Assembly: GCA_016194725.1 (NCBI GenBank)
Contig: JACQAW010000093.1
Location: 1-7,009 of the forward strand
Direction of reading: 5' to 3'
DNA length: 7,009 nt
Source of the DNA: Deltaproteobacteria bacterium
Lineage (GTDB): Bacteria; Bdellovibrionota; UBA1018; UBA923
Shown here piece by piece: positions 1-5,836 of the stretch (position 1 is the stretch's first letter; every line of letters begins with the position of its first letter). Below the pieces are notes generated by a model. That model was not told the origin of the DNA. It did not search any database and saw only the letters and a list, made by a program, of their open reading frames with translations. The translations under genes were made by a program, and so were the position numbers.

Positions 1-414
1 ACCTACTGCCTGCTGGGCGACGGCGAGCTGCAGGAAGGGCAAGTTTGGGAAGCCGCGATGAGCGCTCCCAATTTCAAGCTCGGTGGCCTGACGGCAATTA
101 TCGACCTGAACGGCGGTCAGATCGACGGCCCGGTCAGCGAAGTCATGAACGTGGAACCGCTGGCCGACAAGTGGCGGGCTTTCAACTGGGATGTGTCGGT
201 GGTCAACGGCCACGATTTCAACGAGTTGCTGCCAGCCCTGAAGCGCGCCAAGCAGGCTGATCAGAAAACCGGCAAGCCGCATCTGATCATCGCCAACACG
301 GTAAAAGGCAAAGGCGTTTCGTTCATGGAACACAAGATTGGCTGGCACGGCGTGGCTCCCACCAAAGATGAGTGCGCCCGGGCCCTGGAAGAAATCAGAG
401 GTAAACTGGTATGA
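1..414 (+). CDS. Transketolase, N-terminal (thiamine-diphosphate-binding) subunit, 5' truncated by window edge
   Basis: This is the last 137 residues of the N-terminal half of a split transketolase; the reading frame is open from base 1, so the true start lies upstream. Transketolase moves two-carbon ketol units between sugar phosphates in the cytoplasm (pentose phosphate and Calvin cycles). The thiamine-diphosphate/Mg motif begins with GDGELQEGQVWEA at visible residues 6-18 and continues in DLNGGQIDG about 25 residues later, matching the family's GDG...N pattern. Near the C-terminus, KGKGVSFME is the usual segment preceding the end of this subunit. In many bacteria and archaea the enzyme is encoded as two adjacent genes, and the C-terminal partner follows here with a 4-base ATGA overlap (411-414), implying translational coupling. 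Family assignment is firm. Exact substrate range cannot be told, and a related split ketolase is the only real alternative. Confidence 0.93.
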   Translation, partial: TYCLLGDGELQEGQVWEAAMSAPNFKLGGLTAIIDLNGGQIDGPVSEVMNVEPLADKWRAFNWDVSVVNGHDFNELLPALKRAKQADQKTGKPHLIIANTVKGKGVSFMEHKIGWHGVAPTKDECARALEEIRGKLV

Positions 415-1370
415 GCAATCCACAGGCAAAACCAAAATCAACGCGCCAGGCTTTCGGCGAAATGCTGGCCGAAGTGGGCGGCAAACATTCGAAAGTCGTG
501 GTTTGCGAAGCCGATCTTTCGAAGTCGACGAAGTCGGAGCTTTTCGGAAAGAAATTTCCGGAACGGTTTTTTCAAATCGGCATCGCCGAAGCCAATATGA
601 TCGGCACCGGAGCGGGGCTTGCGCTTTCGGGCTTCGTTCCCTTCATCTGCTCTTTCGGCTGCTTCGTCACGGGCCGCTACGATCAGGTTCGCATGTCGGT
701 GGCTTACGCGCGCGCGGGAGTGCGTATCGTTGGAACGCATGCGGGAATCGGAATTGGCGACGACGGCCACAGCCAGATGGGGCTGGAAGACATTTCGCTG
801 ATGCGCGAGTTGCCCACGATGCTGGTATTTCAGCCTTGCGACGAAATCGAGACGCGTCAGTTGATCGAATATCTGGCCAGCGACGCTGAAGCGATCAAGC
901 ATCCGGCTTATCTGCGCCTGACCCGCCAGAATCTGGCCCCGGTGCACGGCGCCGATTACAAGTTCAAGCCGGGCAAGCTCGATGTGCTCAAGCGCGGCGC
1001 AAAGGTGGCGTTGATGGGCAGCGGTGCCGGGGTGCAGGAATGCGTGGGCGCTTACGACTTGCTGAAAGCCAAGGGTCTGGAAGTCACGCTGGTGAACGTT
1101 CCCACGCTCAAGCCGTTTGACGCCGAGGGCGTGCTGGCATTGGCGCGCGACCATAAGTTCATTTTCACAGTGGAAGACCATTACACGACGGGCGGCCTGG
1201 GTTCGGCGGTTGCCGAGGCCATGGCTGACGGCGCTACTTCGGGCGTGAAGCTCGTACGCATGGGCGTGCAGGATATTTTCGGCGAAAGTGGCGAAGGCCC
1301 TGAGCTTTACGAGAAGTTCGGCTTTTCGGCGGGCAAGATCGCGGAAAAAATTCTCAGGACCGTTGGATAA
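411..1370 (+). CDS. Transketolase, C-terminal subunit
   Basis: A complete 319-residue protein, the normal length for the C-terminal half of split transketolases. It contains the pyrimidine-binding domain (about residues 10-175) and the transketolase C-terminal domain (about 190-315). GIAEANMIG carries Glu60, the conserved glutamate that activates the thiamine aminopyrimidine ring. DGHSQMGLED at 118-127 matches the conserved loop that contributes a substrate/cofactor histidine (His120). SGAGVQECVGAYDLL and VEDHYTTGGLGSAV are typical of the C-terminal domain. The start ATG overlaps the upstream stop, and an AGAGG Shine-Dalgarno sequence sits at 397-401, 9 bases before it. Together with the upstream subunit it should make one active heteromeric enzyme. 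1-deoxyxylulose-5-phosphate synthase and pyruvate dehydrogenase E1 beta share this fold, but the two-gene order and motif set favour transketolase. Confidence 0.94.
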   Translation: MSNPQAKPKSTRQAFGEMLAEVGGKHSKVVVCEADLSKSTKSELFGKKFPERFFQIGIAEANMIGTGAGLALSGFVPFICSFGCFVTGRYDQVRMSVAYARAGVRIVGTHAGIGIGDDGHSQMGLEDISLMRELPTMLVFQPCDEIETRQLIEYLASDAEAIKHPAYLRLTRQNLAPVHGADYKFKPGKLDVLKRGAKVALMGSGAGVQECVGAYDLLKAKGLEVTLVNVPTLKPFDAEGVLALARDHKFIFTVEDHYTTGGLGSAVAEAMADGATSGVKLVRMGVQDIFGESGEGPELYEKFGFSAGKIAEKILRTVG

Positions 1371-1373
1371 GGG
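1369..1373 (+). promoter_or_regulatory. Shine-Dalgarno AAGGG for the phosphatase gene
   Basis: AAGGG overlaps the transketolase stop codon and lies 9 bases before ATG 1383. It supports 1383 as the ancestral start of the phosphatase gene and suggests that gene was translated in the same operon as transketolase. Confidence 0.55.
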
Positions 1374-1382
1374 TCTGCGGCG

Positions 1383-1747
1383 ATGAAAAAGATCTTCTGG
1401 CTCATTCCGGGCAAGCTTGCTGGGCGAGCGGGCCCGGTTGTGGAGCCGTGGAATCTGCCCGCGATGCGCGCGGCTGGCATGTGGATCGTTTCGTCGGTTT
1501 CGTGCGCACGGCGGCGGTTGAGGGTTTGGCTGAAGTTGCCGCCGGGGGTTGCGTGCTGGTGCATTGCTATGCCGGACGCGACCGCACGGGGTTGGTGCTT
1601 TGCGCGATCCTGATGGAGCTTTTGAATTGCGATGCGGTCACCGCGCTAGAGCGCGTGCGTGCCGTGCGCCCGACGGCGCTGACCGGGCCGGGAGTGCTGG
1701 ACGTATTGCGGGAGTACGAGATTCGGCTGCGGGTCGGTGGGTTTTAA
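1383..1747 (+). pseudogene. Dual-specificity/tyrosine phosphatase gene with internal deletion and frame change
   Basis: Two reading frames together resemble one cysteine-dependent dual-specificity protein phosphatase. The first (from ATG 1383) begins FWLIPGKLAG and reaches LPAMRAAG, the usual N-terminus of a small bacterial/archaeal group of these enzymes. The second frame carries VDRFVGFVRTA, then VLVHCYAGRDRTG, a perfect HCxxGxxR(S/T)G active-site loop (Cys codon 1565-1567, Arg codon 1583-1585), and the helical C-terminus, ending at TAA 1745-1747. The frame switch falls at about 1478-1502. From memory of the family, some 35-45 residues are absent at the join, including the segment that normally supplies the general-acid aspartate. 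The first frame runs on uselessly to a stop at 1611-1613. I infer a deletion that was not a multiple of three. A sequencing or assembly error is possible but would have to remove over 100 bases. The gene sits 12 bases after transketolase. Confidence 0.7.
1448..1747 (+). CDS. Possible stand-alone catalytic half of the phosphatase (GTG start)
   Basis: If anything is still made from the broken phosphatase gene, it is this 99-residue frame. It opens at a GTG without a clear ribosome-binding site and holds the intact CX5R loop (Cys40, Arg46 of this frame). Its first 10 residues look like out-of-frame sequence. It lacks the N-terminal strands and the general-acid loop, so activity is doubtful. An automated gene caller would probably report this frame as a small tyrosine phosphatase. 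I regard it as a remnant. Confidence 0.35.
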   Translation: MESARDARGWHVDRFVGFVRTAAVEGLAEVAAGGCVLVHCYAGRDRTGLVLCAILMELLNCDAVTALERVRAVRPTALTGPGVLDVLREYEIRLRVGGF

Positions 1748-1818
1748 AGTGGTCTGGCTATTGGGCTGATCATTCCAACTTCGGAAGCTGCAGCTATCGA
1801 TATTCCTTGAATGCGTAA

Positions 1819-1845
1819 TATTGCGTTCACCATCAACTATTGCGT
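1819..1845. repeat. Direct repeat TATTGCGT x2, 19-base period, with adjacent small hairpin
   Basis: TATTGCGT occurs at 1819-1826 and again at 1838-1845. The first copy overlaps a small inverted repeat, GAATGC (1809-1814) and GCGTTC (1823-1828), which pairs with one G-U wobble. It lies in the 247-base gap (1748-1994) that otherwise holds no gene I can support. It could be a regulator site for the secreted-protein gene downstream, or chance. Confidence 0.25.
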
Positions 1846-1983
1846 GAGTGCCAGGTGAGTAAAAAAGCAGATGCTGTCCCTGGCGCTCGCCGCAATGCCG
1901 CGTGTTTTTCGCCCGCAAACCGCCGAGCCGGCAATTTCCACGCTTCGTCGTGCAATTCCCGCCAAAAAGACCAAACTCAAAAT

Positions 1984-1987
1984 GGAG
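1984..1987 (+). promoter_or_regulatory. Shine-Dalgarno GGAG deciding the start at 1995
   Basis: GGAG lies 7 bases before ATG 1995. The same frame is open from 1902, but that would put 31 unrelated basic residues ahead of a good signal peptide, so this site selects the ATG at 1995. Confidence 0.6.
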
Positions 1988-1994
1988 TGCAGTT

Positions 1995-2357
1995 ATGAAA
2001 ATGAAATTCAGCCTGCCAGCATTGGCGCTGCTGGTTTTAACGCAGATGGCATCAGCCGATTATTTTTTGAACTCGCCTCATCCCCCGAACAGCAACTCAG
2101 ATCGTCCTGGAGCTGATATGCAAGCCTATATCGGGGCAACGATGTGGGATCCCGCTTACGCGATGAACATGAATGCGGAAAGCAATCCGCCGCCGCTACC
2201 GCCCGGAGAGCGTGGCCCCAAGGTCACCGAACAGGAGCAGGTTGACGTGAATCCGCAGAATGAGCCCAGAGGGCCGGGTACTCCCAACGTCAGCGTGGCA
2301 AAAAAAAGTACGCCGACTTCGACAGCCGAGGAGCCCAAGATCCCGCTCGAATATTAA
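1995..2357 (+). CDS. Small secreted proline-rich protein, unknown function
   Basis: I do not recognise a family. The 120-residue product starts with a short basic N-terminus (MKMK), a hydrophobic stretch to about residue 17 and a clean AXA signal-peptidase I site (ALA-type, MASA then Asp22), so it is most likely exported by Sec to the periplasm or outside. The mature part of about 99 residues is polar and low in complexity. It has a PPPLPP run at 65-70 and many Pro, Asn, Glu, Thr and Ser residues, suggesting disorder. It has no cysteine, no lipobox and no membrane anchor after the signal. The start is fixed by GGAG at 1984-1987. It converges on the glycosyltransferase gene, and the two stop codons overlap within TTAA at 2354-2357. 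The signal peptide and good ribosome site make it a credible gene despite having no known relative. Confidence 0.72.
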   Translation: MKMKFSLPALALLVLTQMASADYFLNSPHPPNSNSDRPGADMQAYIGATMWDPAYAMNMNAESNPPPLPPGERGPKVTEQEQVDVNPQNEPRGPGTPNVSVAKKSTPTSTAEEPKIPLEY

Positions 2358-3802
2358 CGGCCCGAGTAGTACACGAGCGCGCTTTTGCCCGCGCTTTGAA
2401 TGAGAGTCGACTTCGCGCACCACGTAGCTTTGCAAGTCGACCAGAAGTCCGCACCCGTGATGATCCAGGCCGGTGCCGTGAGTTTCGTAGCGGCCCAGGT
2501 TTGCTCTTCGTTGTCGGTGATTTTGAGAACCGAGCGGTTGAAATACCATTGTCCGCTGGTGCCCACCATGTTGTGGTCCATCGGATTGCGTACGAACCAC
2601 ACGGGGCCGGTGACCGCCGAGTTCACGATCGTATCCTTGAAGGCCATGACTTCGGGAACGCGTTCCTTGTGCAAAGGCACGGGATACACCGAGCCGATGA
2701 AAATCCAGATCGCCACCACGGTGAACACCTGACGCCCGAAAACGGGCTTATCGAAAATCTTGTCAAAGTGTTCGTGTAGCACCGCCGCAATGAAAAGCGC
2801 CAGCGCGGGATAGGCGGGTGCGATGTAGTACCAGAATTTCCATTTCATGACCGAAAAGCCACCGATAAAACCCAGGGCCATGACGATGTACACGAACGAA
2901 TAGGATACACGGCTCGAAAATTCGAGCGAAAACAGCGCACGAAATGCGCGGTAAATGGACCAGAGCAAAAACGGCAGCCACGGCCAGTAAAACTTGCCCA
3001 GAATCTTCAGAAAATAAAGCGGCTCCATCGTCTGCGCGCCGTCGCGGCCGCGCAGCGCGCTCGAGACGATCTGGCCGAAGTAGTAGCTGTTCCAGTACTG
3101 CCATTCGCCGCGGCTGGTTACCCACAAAGCCCAAACCACCGTACACAGCACGAAGGTGCCAAAGTAAATGTTGGCCAGGTGCACGCGGCGCCGGATGGTG
3201 GGCGCATTCCAGATGAGCAGAAAAAGAAAGTACAGAAACGGCCATAGCGCTACCGGCCCCTTGGAGTACGCGGCCAGCCACACGGCCATGGCTGCCGTAG
3301 CCGCGGGCCAGAGCTTGCGGCGGTTTTTTTGCCGCAGCGTGAAATACAGTCCCAGGTAAATCCAGAACTCCATGACGGGCTCGATGTAGCCGCGCACCGA
3401 GCTCAAAACGAAGTCGCGCGTCAGGCACAGAATGATGACCGAAGCCAGCGCGGTGCCCGCGCCCAGGCCCGACTCAATGGCAATGAGAGCGGTCATGAAT
3501 ACGGTCAAAAAGGCAAAGAGCCGCGGAACCAGATTAGCGGCAAAATCGTTGATGCCGAAAAGCTTGTATGAAAGCGCCGTCAGCCAGAGGAAAAGCGGCG
3601 GATGGTCGGTGAAAACGCGCCCTTCGTAGGTGATAGGCCAAAGCTGCTGATTGTTGACGATGTTGCGTGCCATCGTAGCGCGTACCGCGCCGTCCACCGT
3701 GGGTACGGGAACACGGTCAAGGCCCACCATGAAAAATCCGAAGGCGAGACTCAGGATCGCGAGCTTGTGCCAGATATTGACAGTCCTGAACTGGTAGGTC
3801 AT
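2354..3802 (-). CDS. ArnT/PMT_2-like membrane glycosyltransferase
   Basis: A 482-residue multi-pass inner-membrane protein of the ArnT-like glycosyltransferase superfamily, which transfers sugars from polyprenyl-phosphate donors to lipid or protein acceptors on the periplasmic face. The first membrane helix is at about 10-28. It is followed by the first periplasmic loop with the family's catalytic acidic position (Asp37, in TVDGAVRATMARNIV) and then TDHPPLFLWLTALSYKLFG (65-83), the hallmark of PMT_2 proteins. Further hydrophobic segments follow, with the common KGPVALWPF (181-189) and KFWYYIAPAYPALALF (322-337). The last 110 or so residues form a soluble tail. Many relatives have Asp-Glu at the first motif; here it is Asp-Gly. 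The start is constrained by an in-frame TGA immediately upstream of ATG 3802. The acceptor and sugar cannot be deduced, and no lipid A or O-antigen genes adjoin it. Confidence 0.87.
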   Translation of the reverse strand: MTYQFRTVNIWHKLAILSLAFGFFMVGLDRVPVPTVDGAVRATMARNIVNNQQLWPITYEGRVFTDHPPLFLWLTALSYKLFGINDFAANLVPRLFAFLTVFMTALIAIESGLGAGTALASVIILCLTRDFVLSSVRGYIEPVMEFWIYLGLYFTLRQKNRRKLWPAATAAMAVWLAAYSKGPVALWPFLYFLFLLIWNAPTIRRRVHLANIYFGTFVLCTVVWALWVTSRGEWQYWNSYYFGQIVSSALRGRDGAQTMEPLYFLKILGKFYWPWLPFLLWSIYRAFRALFSLEFSSRVSYSFVYIVMALGFIGGFSVMKWKFWYYIAPAYPALALFIAAVLHEHFDKIFDKPVFGRQVFTVVAIWIFIGSVYPVPLHKERVPEVMAFKDTIVNSAVTGPVWFVRNPMDHNMVGTSGQWYFNRSVLKITDNEEQTWAATKLTAPAWIITGADFWSTCKATWCAKSTLIQSAGKSALVYYSGR

Positions 3803-3805
3803 ATC
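3777..3805 (+). promoter_or_regulatory. Candidate promoter of the alcohol dehydrogenase gene (TTGACA, 17 bases, CATATC)
   Basis: A consensus -35 hexamer TTGACA (3777-3782) lies inside the 5' end of the divergent glycosyltransferase gene. A weak -10 CATATC (3800-3805, 3 of 6 matches) follows at 17 bases. Transcription would begin near 3812, leaving a leader of only about 7 bases, which agrees with the absence of a Shine-Dalgarno sequence before ATG 3819. Confidence 0.35.
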
Positions 3806-3810
3806 TCAAG

Positions 3811-3838
3811 AACATACCATGCGCGCAGCCGTCATCAA
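3811..3838 (-). promoter_or_regulatory. Candidate promoter of the glycosyltransferase gene (TTGATG, 16 bases, extended TATGTT)
   Basis: On the minus strand, TTGATG (plus-strand 3833-3838) and TATGTT (3811-3816) are 16 bases apart, and the -10 is preceded by TGG, an extended -10 signature. The start point would be near 3804-3805, only 2-3 bases before ATG 3802, again implying an almost leaderless message. The -35 lies within the first codons of the alcohol dehydrogenase gene. Confidence 0.35.
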
Positions 3839-4850
3839 ACAACACGGTCCACCAGAGAGCATTTCTTTTGAAGACCGCCCCGTTCCGGCGCCCGAGGCCA
3901 TGCAGGTCCTGGTCAAAATCAAAGCCTGCGGACTAAACCATCTTGATCTATGGGTGCGGCGTGGTGTGCCGGGACATAAATTTCCGCTGCCCCTGGTTCC
4001 CGGCAGCGACATCACGGGCATCGTCGACAAGGCGGGCGTGGGTGTTTCGCGATTCAAAACGGGCGACCGTGTCATCATCGATCCGGCGCTCAGCTGCGGA
4101 TACTGCGCTTCCTGTCAGGCCGGCCGCAACCATCTTTGCGCCCGCTGGGGGCTGCTTGGCGAAACCGACGATGGTGGCTGCCAGGAATACCTTGCGGTGC
4201 ACGAGCGACAGGTCAGTATCTTACCGTCACAGCTGACCTTTGAGCAGGGCGCGTGCATTCCGATCAACTTCGTCACGGCCTGGCAGATGCTGGTGGGCAA
4301 GGCTGGGATTCGTCCGGGTGAAACCATTCTGATTCATGGCGCGGGCAGTGGCGTCAGCGTGGCCTGCATACAGATTGCGAAGATGCATGGACTGCAGATT
4401 TTCGTCACGTCTTCGTCCGAAGAAAAGCTGCAGCGGACGCGCCTGATAGGCGGGCACCGGTTTTTGAACACGAGCAAGGAGTCCTTTCGCGAAGCGGTTC
4501 GCAATTTGACGGGCAAGCAGGGAGTCGATGTCGTGGTTGACCACGTGGGCGAACCCACTTTCATGGACAGCATTCGCGCGCTGAAAAAAGGCGGCCGTCT
4601 GGTGAGCTGCGGCGCCACGGCCGGGTCGGAGCTGAAGATTGACTGGAAGCACGTCTTTTTCAAGAACCTGGCATTGCTGGGCAGTACCTATGGCACTCGC
4701 GGCGACTTTTGCGAGGTGCTGCGCCATTTCGAAAGCGGCAAGCTGACGGCCGTGCTCGATTCGACGGTGAAGCTCGCCGACCTTGCCCGAGCGCATGCCG
4801 CTCTTGAGGAGCGTGCGGTTTTTGGCAAGACAGTGGCATTGCTGCCATAG
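3819..4850 (+). CDS. Zinc-type medium-chain alcohol dehydrogenase / quinone oxidoreductase family protein
   Basis: A full-length 343-residue NAD(P)H-dependent oxidoreductase of the medium-chain dehydrogenase/reductase superfamily, probably cytoplasmic. The N-terminal GroES-like catalytic domain includes ACGLNHLDLWVRRG (36-49), characteristic of a subgroup of uncharacterised Zn-type dehydrogenases, and a four-cysteine structural zinc site (Cys93, 96, 99, 107; C-x2-C-x2-C-x7-C). The Rossmann domain follows with GAGSGVS at 174-180, then VDVVVDHVGEPT and the C-terminal catalytic segment ending in FGKTVALLP. The usual GHE catalytic-zinc motif is replaced by GSD (62-64), as is common in this subgroup, so catalytic zinc is uncertain although Cys38 is kept. 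MRAAVIKQHGPPE is the typical family start, so ATG 3819 is right although no ribosome site precedes it. Substrate is unknown; an alcohol, an enone or an enoyl thioester is possible. Confidence 0.9.
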   Translation: MRAAVIKQHGPPESISFEDRPVPAPEAMQVLVKIKACGLNHLDLWVRRGVPGHKFPLPLVPGSDITGIVDKAGVGVSRFKTGDRVIIDPALSCGYCASCQAGRNHLCARWGLLGETDDGGCQEYLAVHERQVSILPSQLTFEQGACIPINFVTAWQMLVGKAGIRPGETILIHGAGSGVSVACIQIAKMHGLQIFVTSSSEEKLQRTRLIGGHRFLNTSKESFREAVRNLTGKQGVDVVVDHVGEPTFMDSIRALKKGGRLVSCGATAGSELKIDWKHVFFKNLALLGSTYGTRGDFCEVLRHFESGKLTAVLDSTVKLADLARAHAALEERAVFGKTVALLP

Positions 4851-4861
4851 TGCCTTGCGCT

Positions 4862-4887
4862 GGCCACGTGGGCCTATCTAGCGCGCT
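4862..4887. promoter_or_regulatory. Two adjacent 8-base palindromes in the gap before the hydroxyacyl-CoA dehydrogenase
   Basis: CCACGTGG (4864-4871, inside the near-palindrome GGCCACGTGGGCC) and AGCGCGCT (4880-4887) are perfect palindromes whose centres are 16 bases apart, in a 65-base gap. They could be operator half-sites or a small transcript structure. No run of T follows, so this is not a normal intrinsic terminator. Confidence 0.2.
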
Positions 4888-4915
4888 CCTAATTCTGTAG
4901 TAATGAATTGTGAGA

Positions 4916-5773
4916 ATGAGAAAAATGGTTTTGGTGGCGGGAGCCGGAACCATGGGCCGAGGAATAGCCGAGCTGATGGCGCTTTCGGGGTTTGAGGTTC
5001 AGCTGTGGGACCACCACCCCGCAACTTTGGGAAAAGCGTCGGCTGCAATAGAGCGCTCGCTGCGCAAGCAGCACGACATAGGCCGCGTTACGGACGACGA
5101 GCTGGATGCCGCGCTGGAGCGCATACGCCTGATTTCAGACCTGCACGTGGTGAATCCCCGCACGCCATACGTCATTGAGGCGGTCGTCGAAGACCTGGAA
5201 ATCAAGCGCCAGCTTCTTGCTCGGGCGGAGCGCGAGCTGCCTGACGCCTGGTACGCCACGCACACGGCCAGCCTGAGCATTCCGGAAATCGCCTTGGCGC
5301 TGAAGCGGCCCGAGCGCCTGATCGGCCTGCATTTCTTTTATCCAGCGACGGTAATTCCCCTGGTCGAGATCGTGTACTGGCTCAAGACCGACGAGAGCTG
5401 GCTGCGCCATGCCGTGGAGCTGGTCGAGTACGACCTGGGAAAACAGACCATCGTCGTAAAAGATTCACCGGGCTTCGTGACCAACAGGCTCGGCGTCGCC
5501 ATGGCGCTCGAGGCCATGCGCATGGTTGAGCAAGGAGTGGCTTCGGTGGCGGATATCGACAAGGCCATGGAATATGGTTATCGGCATCCGATGGGCCCGT
5601 TGCGCCAGTCGGACTGGGTGGGCCTTGATGTCAGGCTCAGTGTCGCGCGCATTCTGTACGAAAAGCTGGGCACCCCTACATTCAAGCCGCCGAAGATTCT
5701 CGAAGAGATGGTCCAAGCGGGCCGGCTGGGACGCAAGAGCGGCGAAGGCTTCTATAAATGGCAGAAAGACTGA
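4916..5773 (+). CDS. 3-hydroxyacyl-CoA dehydrogenase (atypical active site)
   Basis: A 285-residue single-domain-pair enzyme of the HAD/HbdA type, which interconverts 3-hydroxyacyl-CoA and 3-ketoacyl-CoA with NAD(P) in beta-oxidation or butyrate/polyester metabolism. The N-terminal Rossmann fold has GAGTMGRGIAE (GxGxxG, Gly9-Gly14). The catalytic His139 and Glu151 stand in LHFFYPATVIPLVEIV, and the substrate-contacting Asn190 in DSPGFVTNRLG. The helical C-terminal domain shows the signature HPMGPLRQSDWVGLDV and ends in GRKSGEGFYKW. Two positions differ from the classical enzyme: SNTSS is THTAS (active-site Ser becomes Ala118) and HFFNP is HFFYP (Asn becomes Tyr142). The start could also be GTG 4910 or ATG 4925. 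I chose ATG 4916, with a weak purine-rich GAGA ahead. It follows the alcohol dehydrogenase by 65 bases on the same strand and may share its transcript. Confidence 0.88.
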   Translation: MRKMVLVAGAGTMGRGIAELMALSGFEVQLWDHHPATLGKASAAIERSLRKQHDIGRVTDDELDAALERIRLISDLHVVNPRTPYVIEAVVEDLEIKRQLLARAERELPDAWYATHTASLSIPEIALALKRPERLIGLHFFYPATVIPLVEIVYWLKTDESWLRHAVELVEYDLGKQTIVVKDSPGFVTNRLGVAMALEAMRMVEQGVASVADIDKAMEYGYRHPMGPLRQSDWVGLDVRLSVARILYEKLGTPTFKPPKILEEMVQAGRLGRKSGEGFYKWQKD

Positions 5774-5836
5774 CCCCGGCAAATTATGCCTCAGCTCTCA
5801 TGCGCCTGAAAATATGCTGATAAACTAATTTCAGCG

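Noticed and set aside
516..538. Short GAAGTCG tandem repeat in the transketolase C-terminal subunit
   Set aside because: Explained by the repeated Lys-Ser codons in SKSTKSE; only two units.
438..1181. 247-residue open frame on the minus strand, antisense to the transketolase C-terminal subunit
   Set aside because: It lies wholly opposite a gene with clear family motifs, and its translation has no recognisable domain; it is a shadow of GC-rich codon use.
1902..1994. N-terminal extension of the secreted-protein gene to an upstream start at 1902
   Set aside because: It would bury a good signal peptide behind 31 basic residues, and the GGAG site fits ATG 1995.
2376..2395. AGCGCG/CGCGCT hairpin just past the convergent stops as an intrinsic terminator
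   Set aside because: The stem is only 6 bases, lies in glycosyltransferase coding sequence, and is followed by just two or three T residues, so it is too weak to call.
4227..4796. 189-residue minus-strand frame opposite the alcohol dehydrogenase
   Set aside because: It is fully covered by a well-supported gene on the other strand, and no domain is visible.
3819..5773. A dedicated new pathway operon formed by the dehydrogenase pair
   Set aside because: Only two common oxidoreductases are adjacent; no ligase, thiolase, hydratase or regulator is visible to define a pathway.
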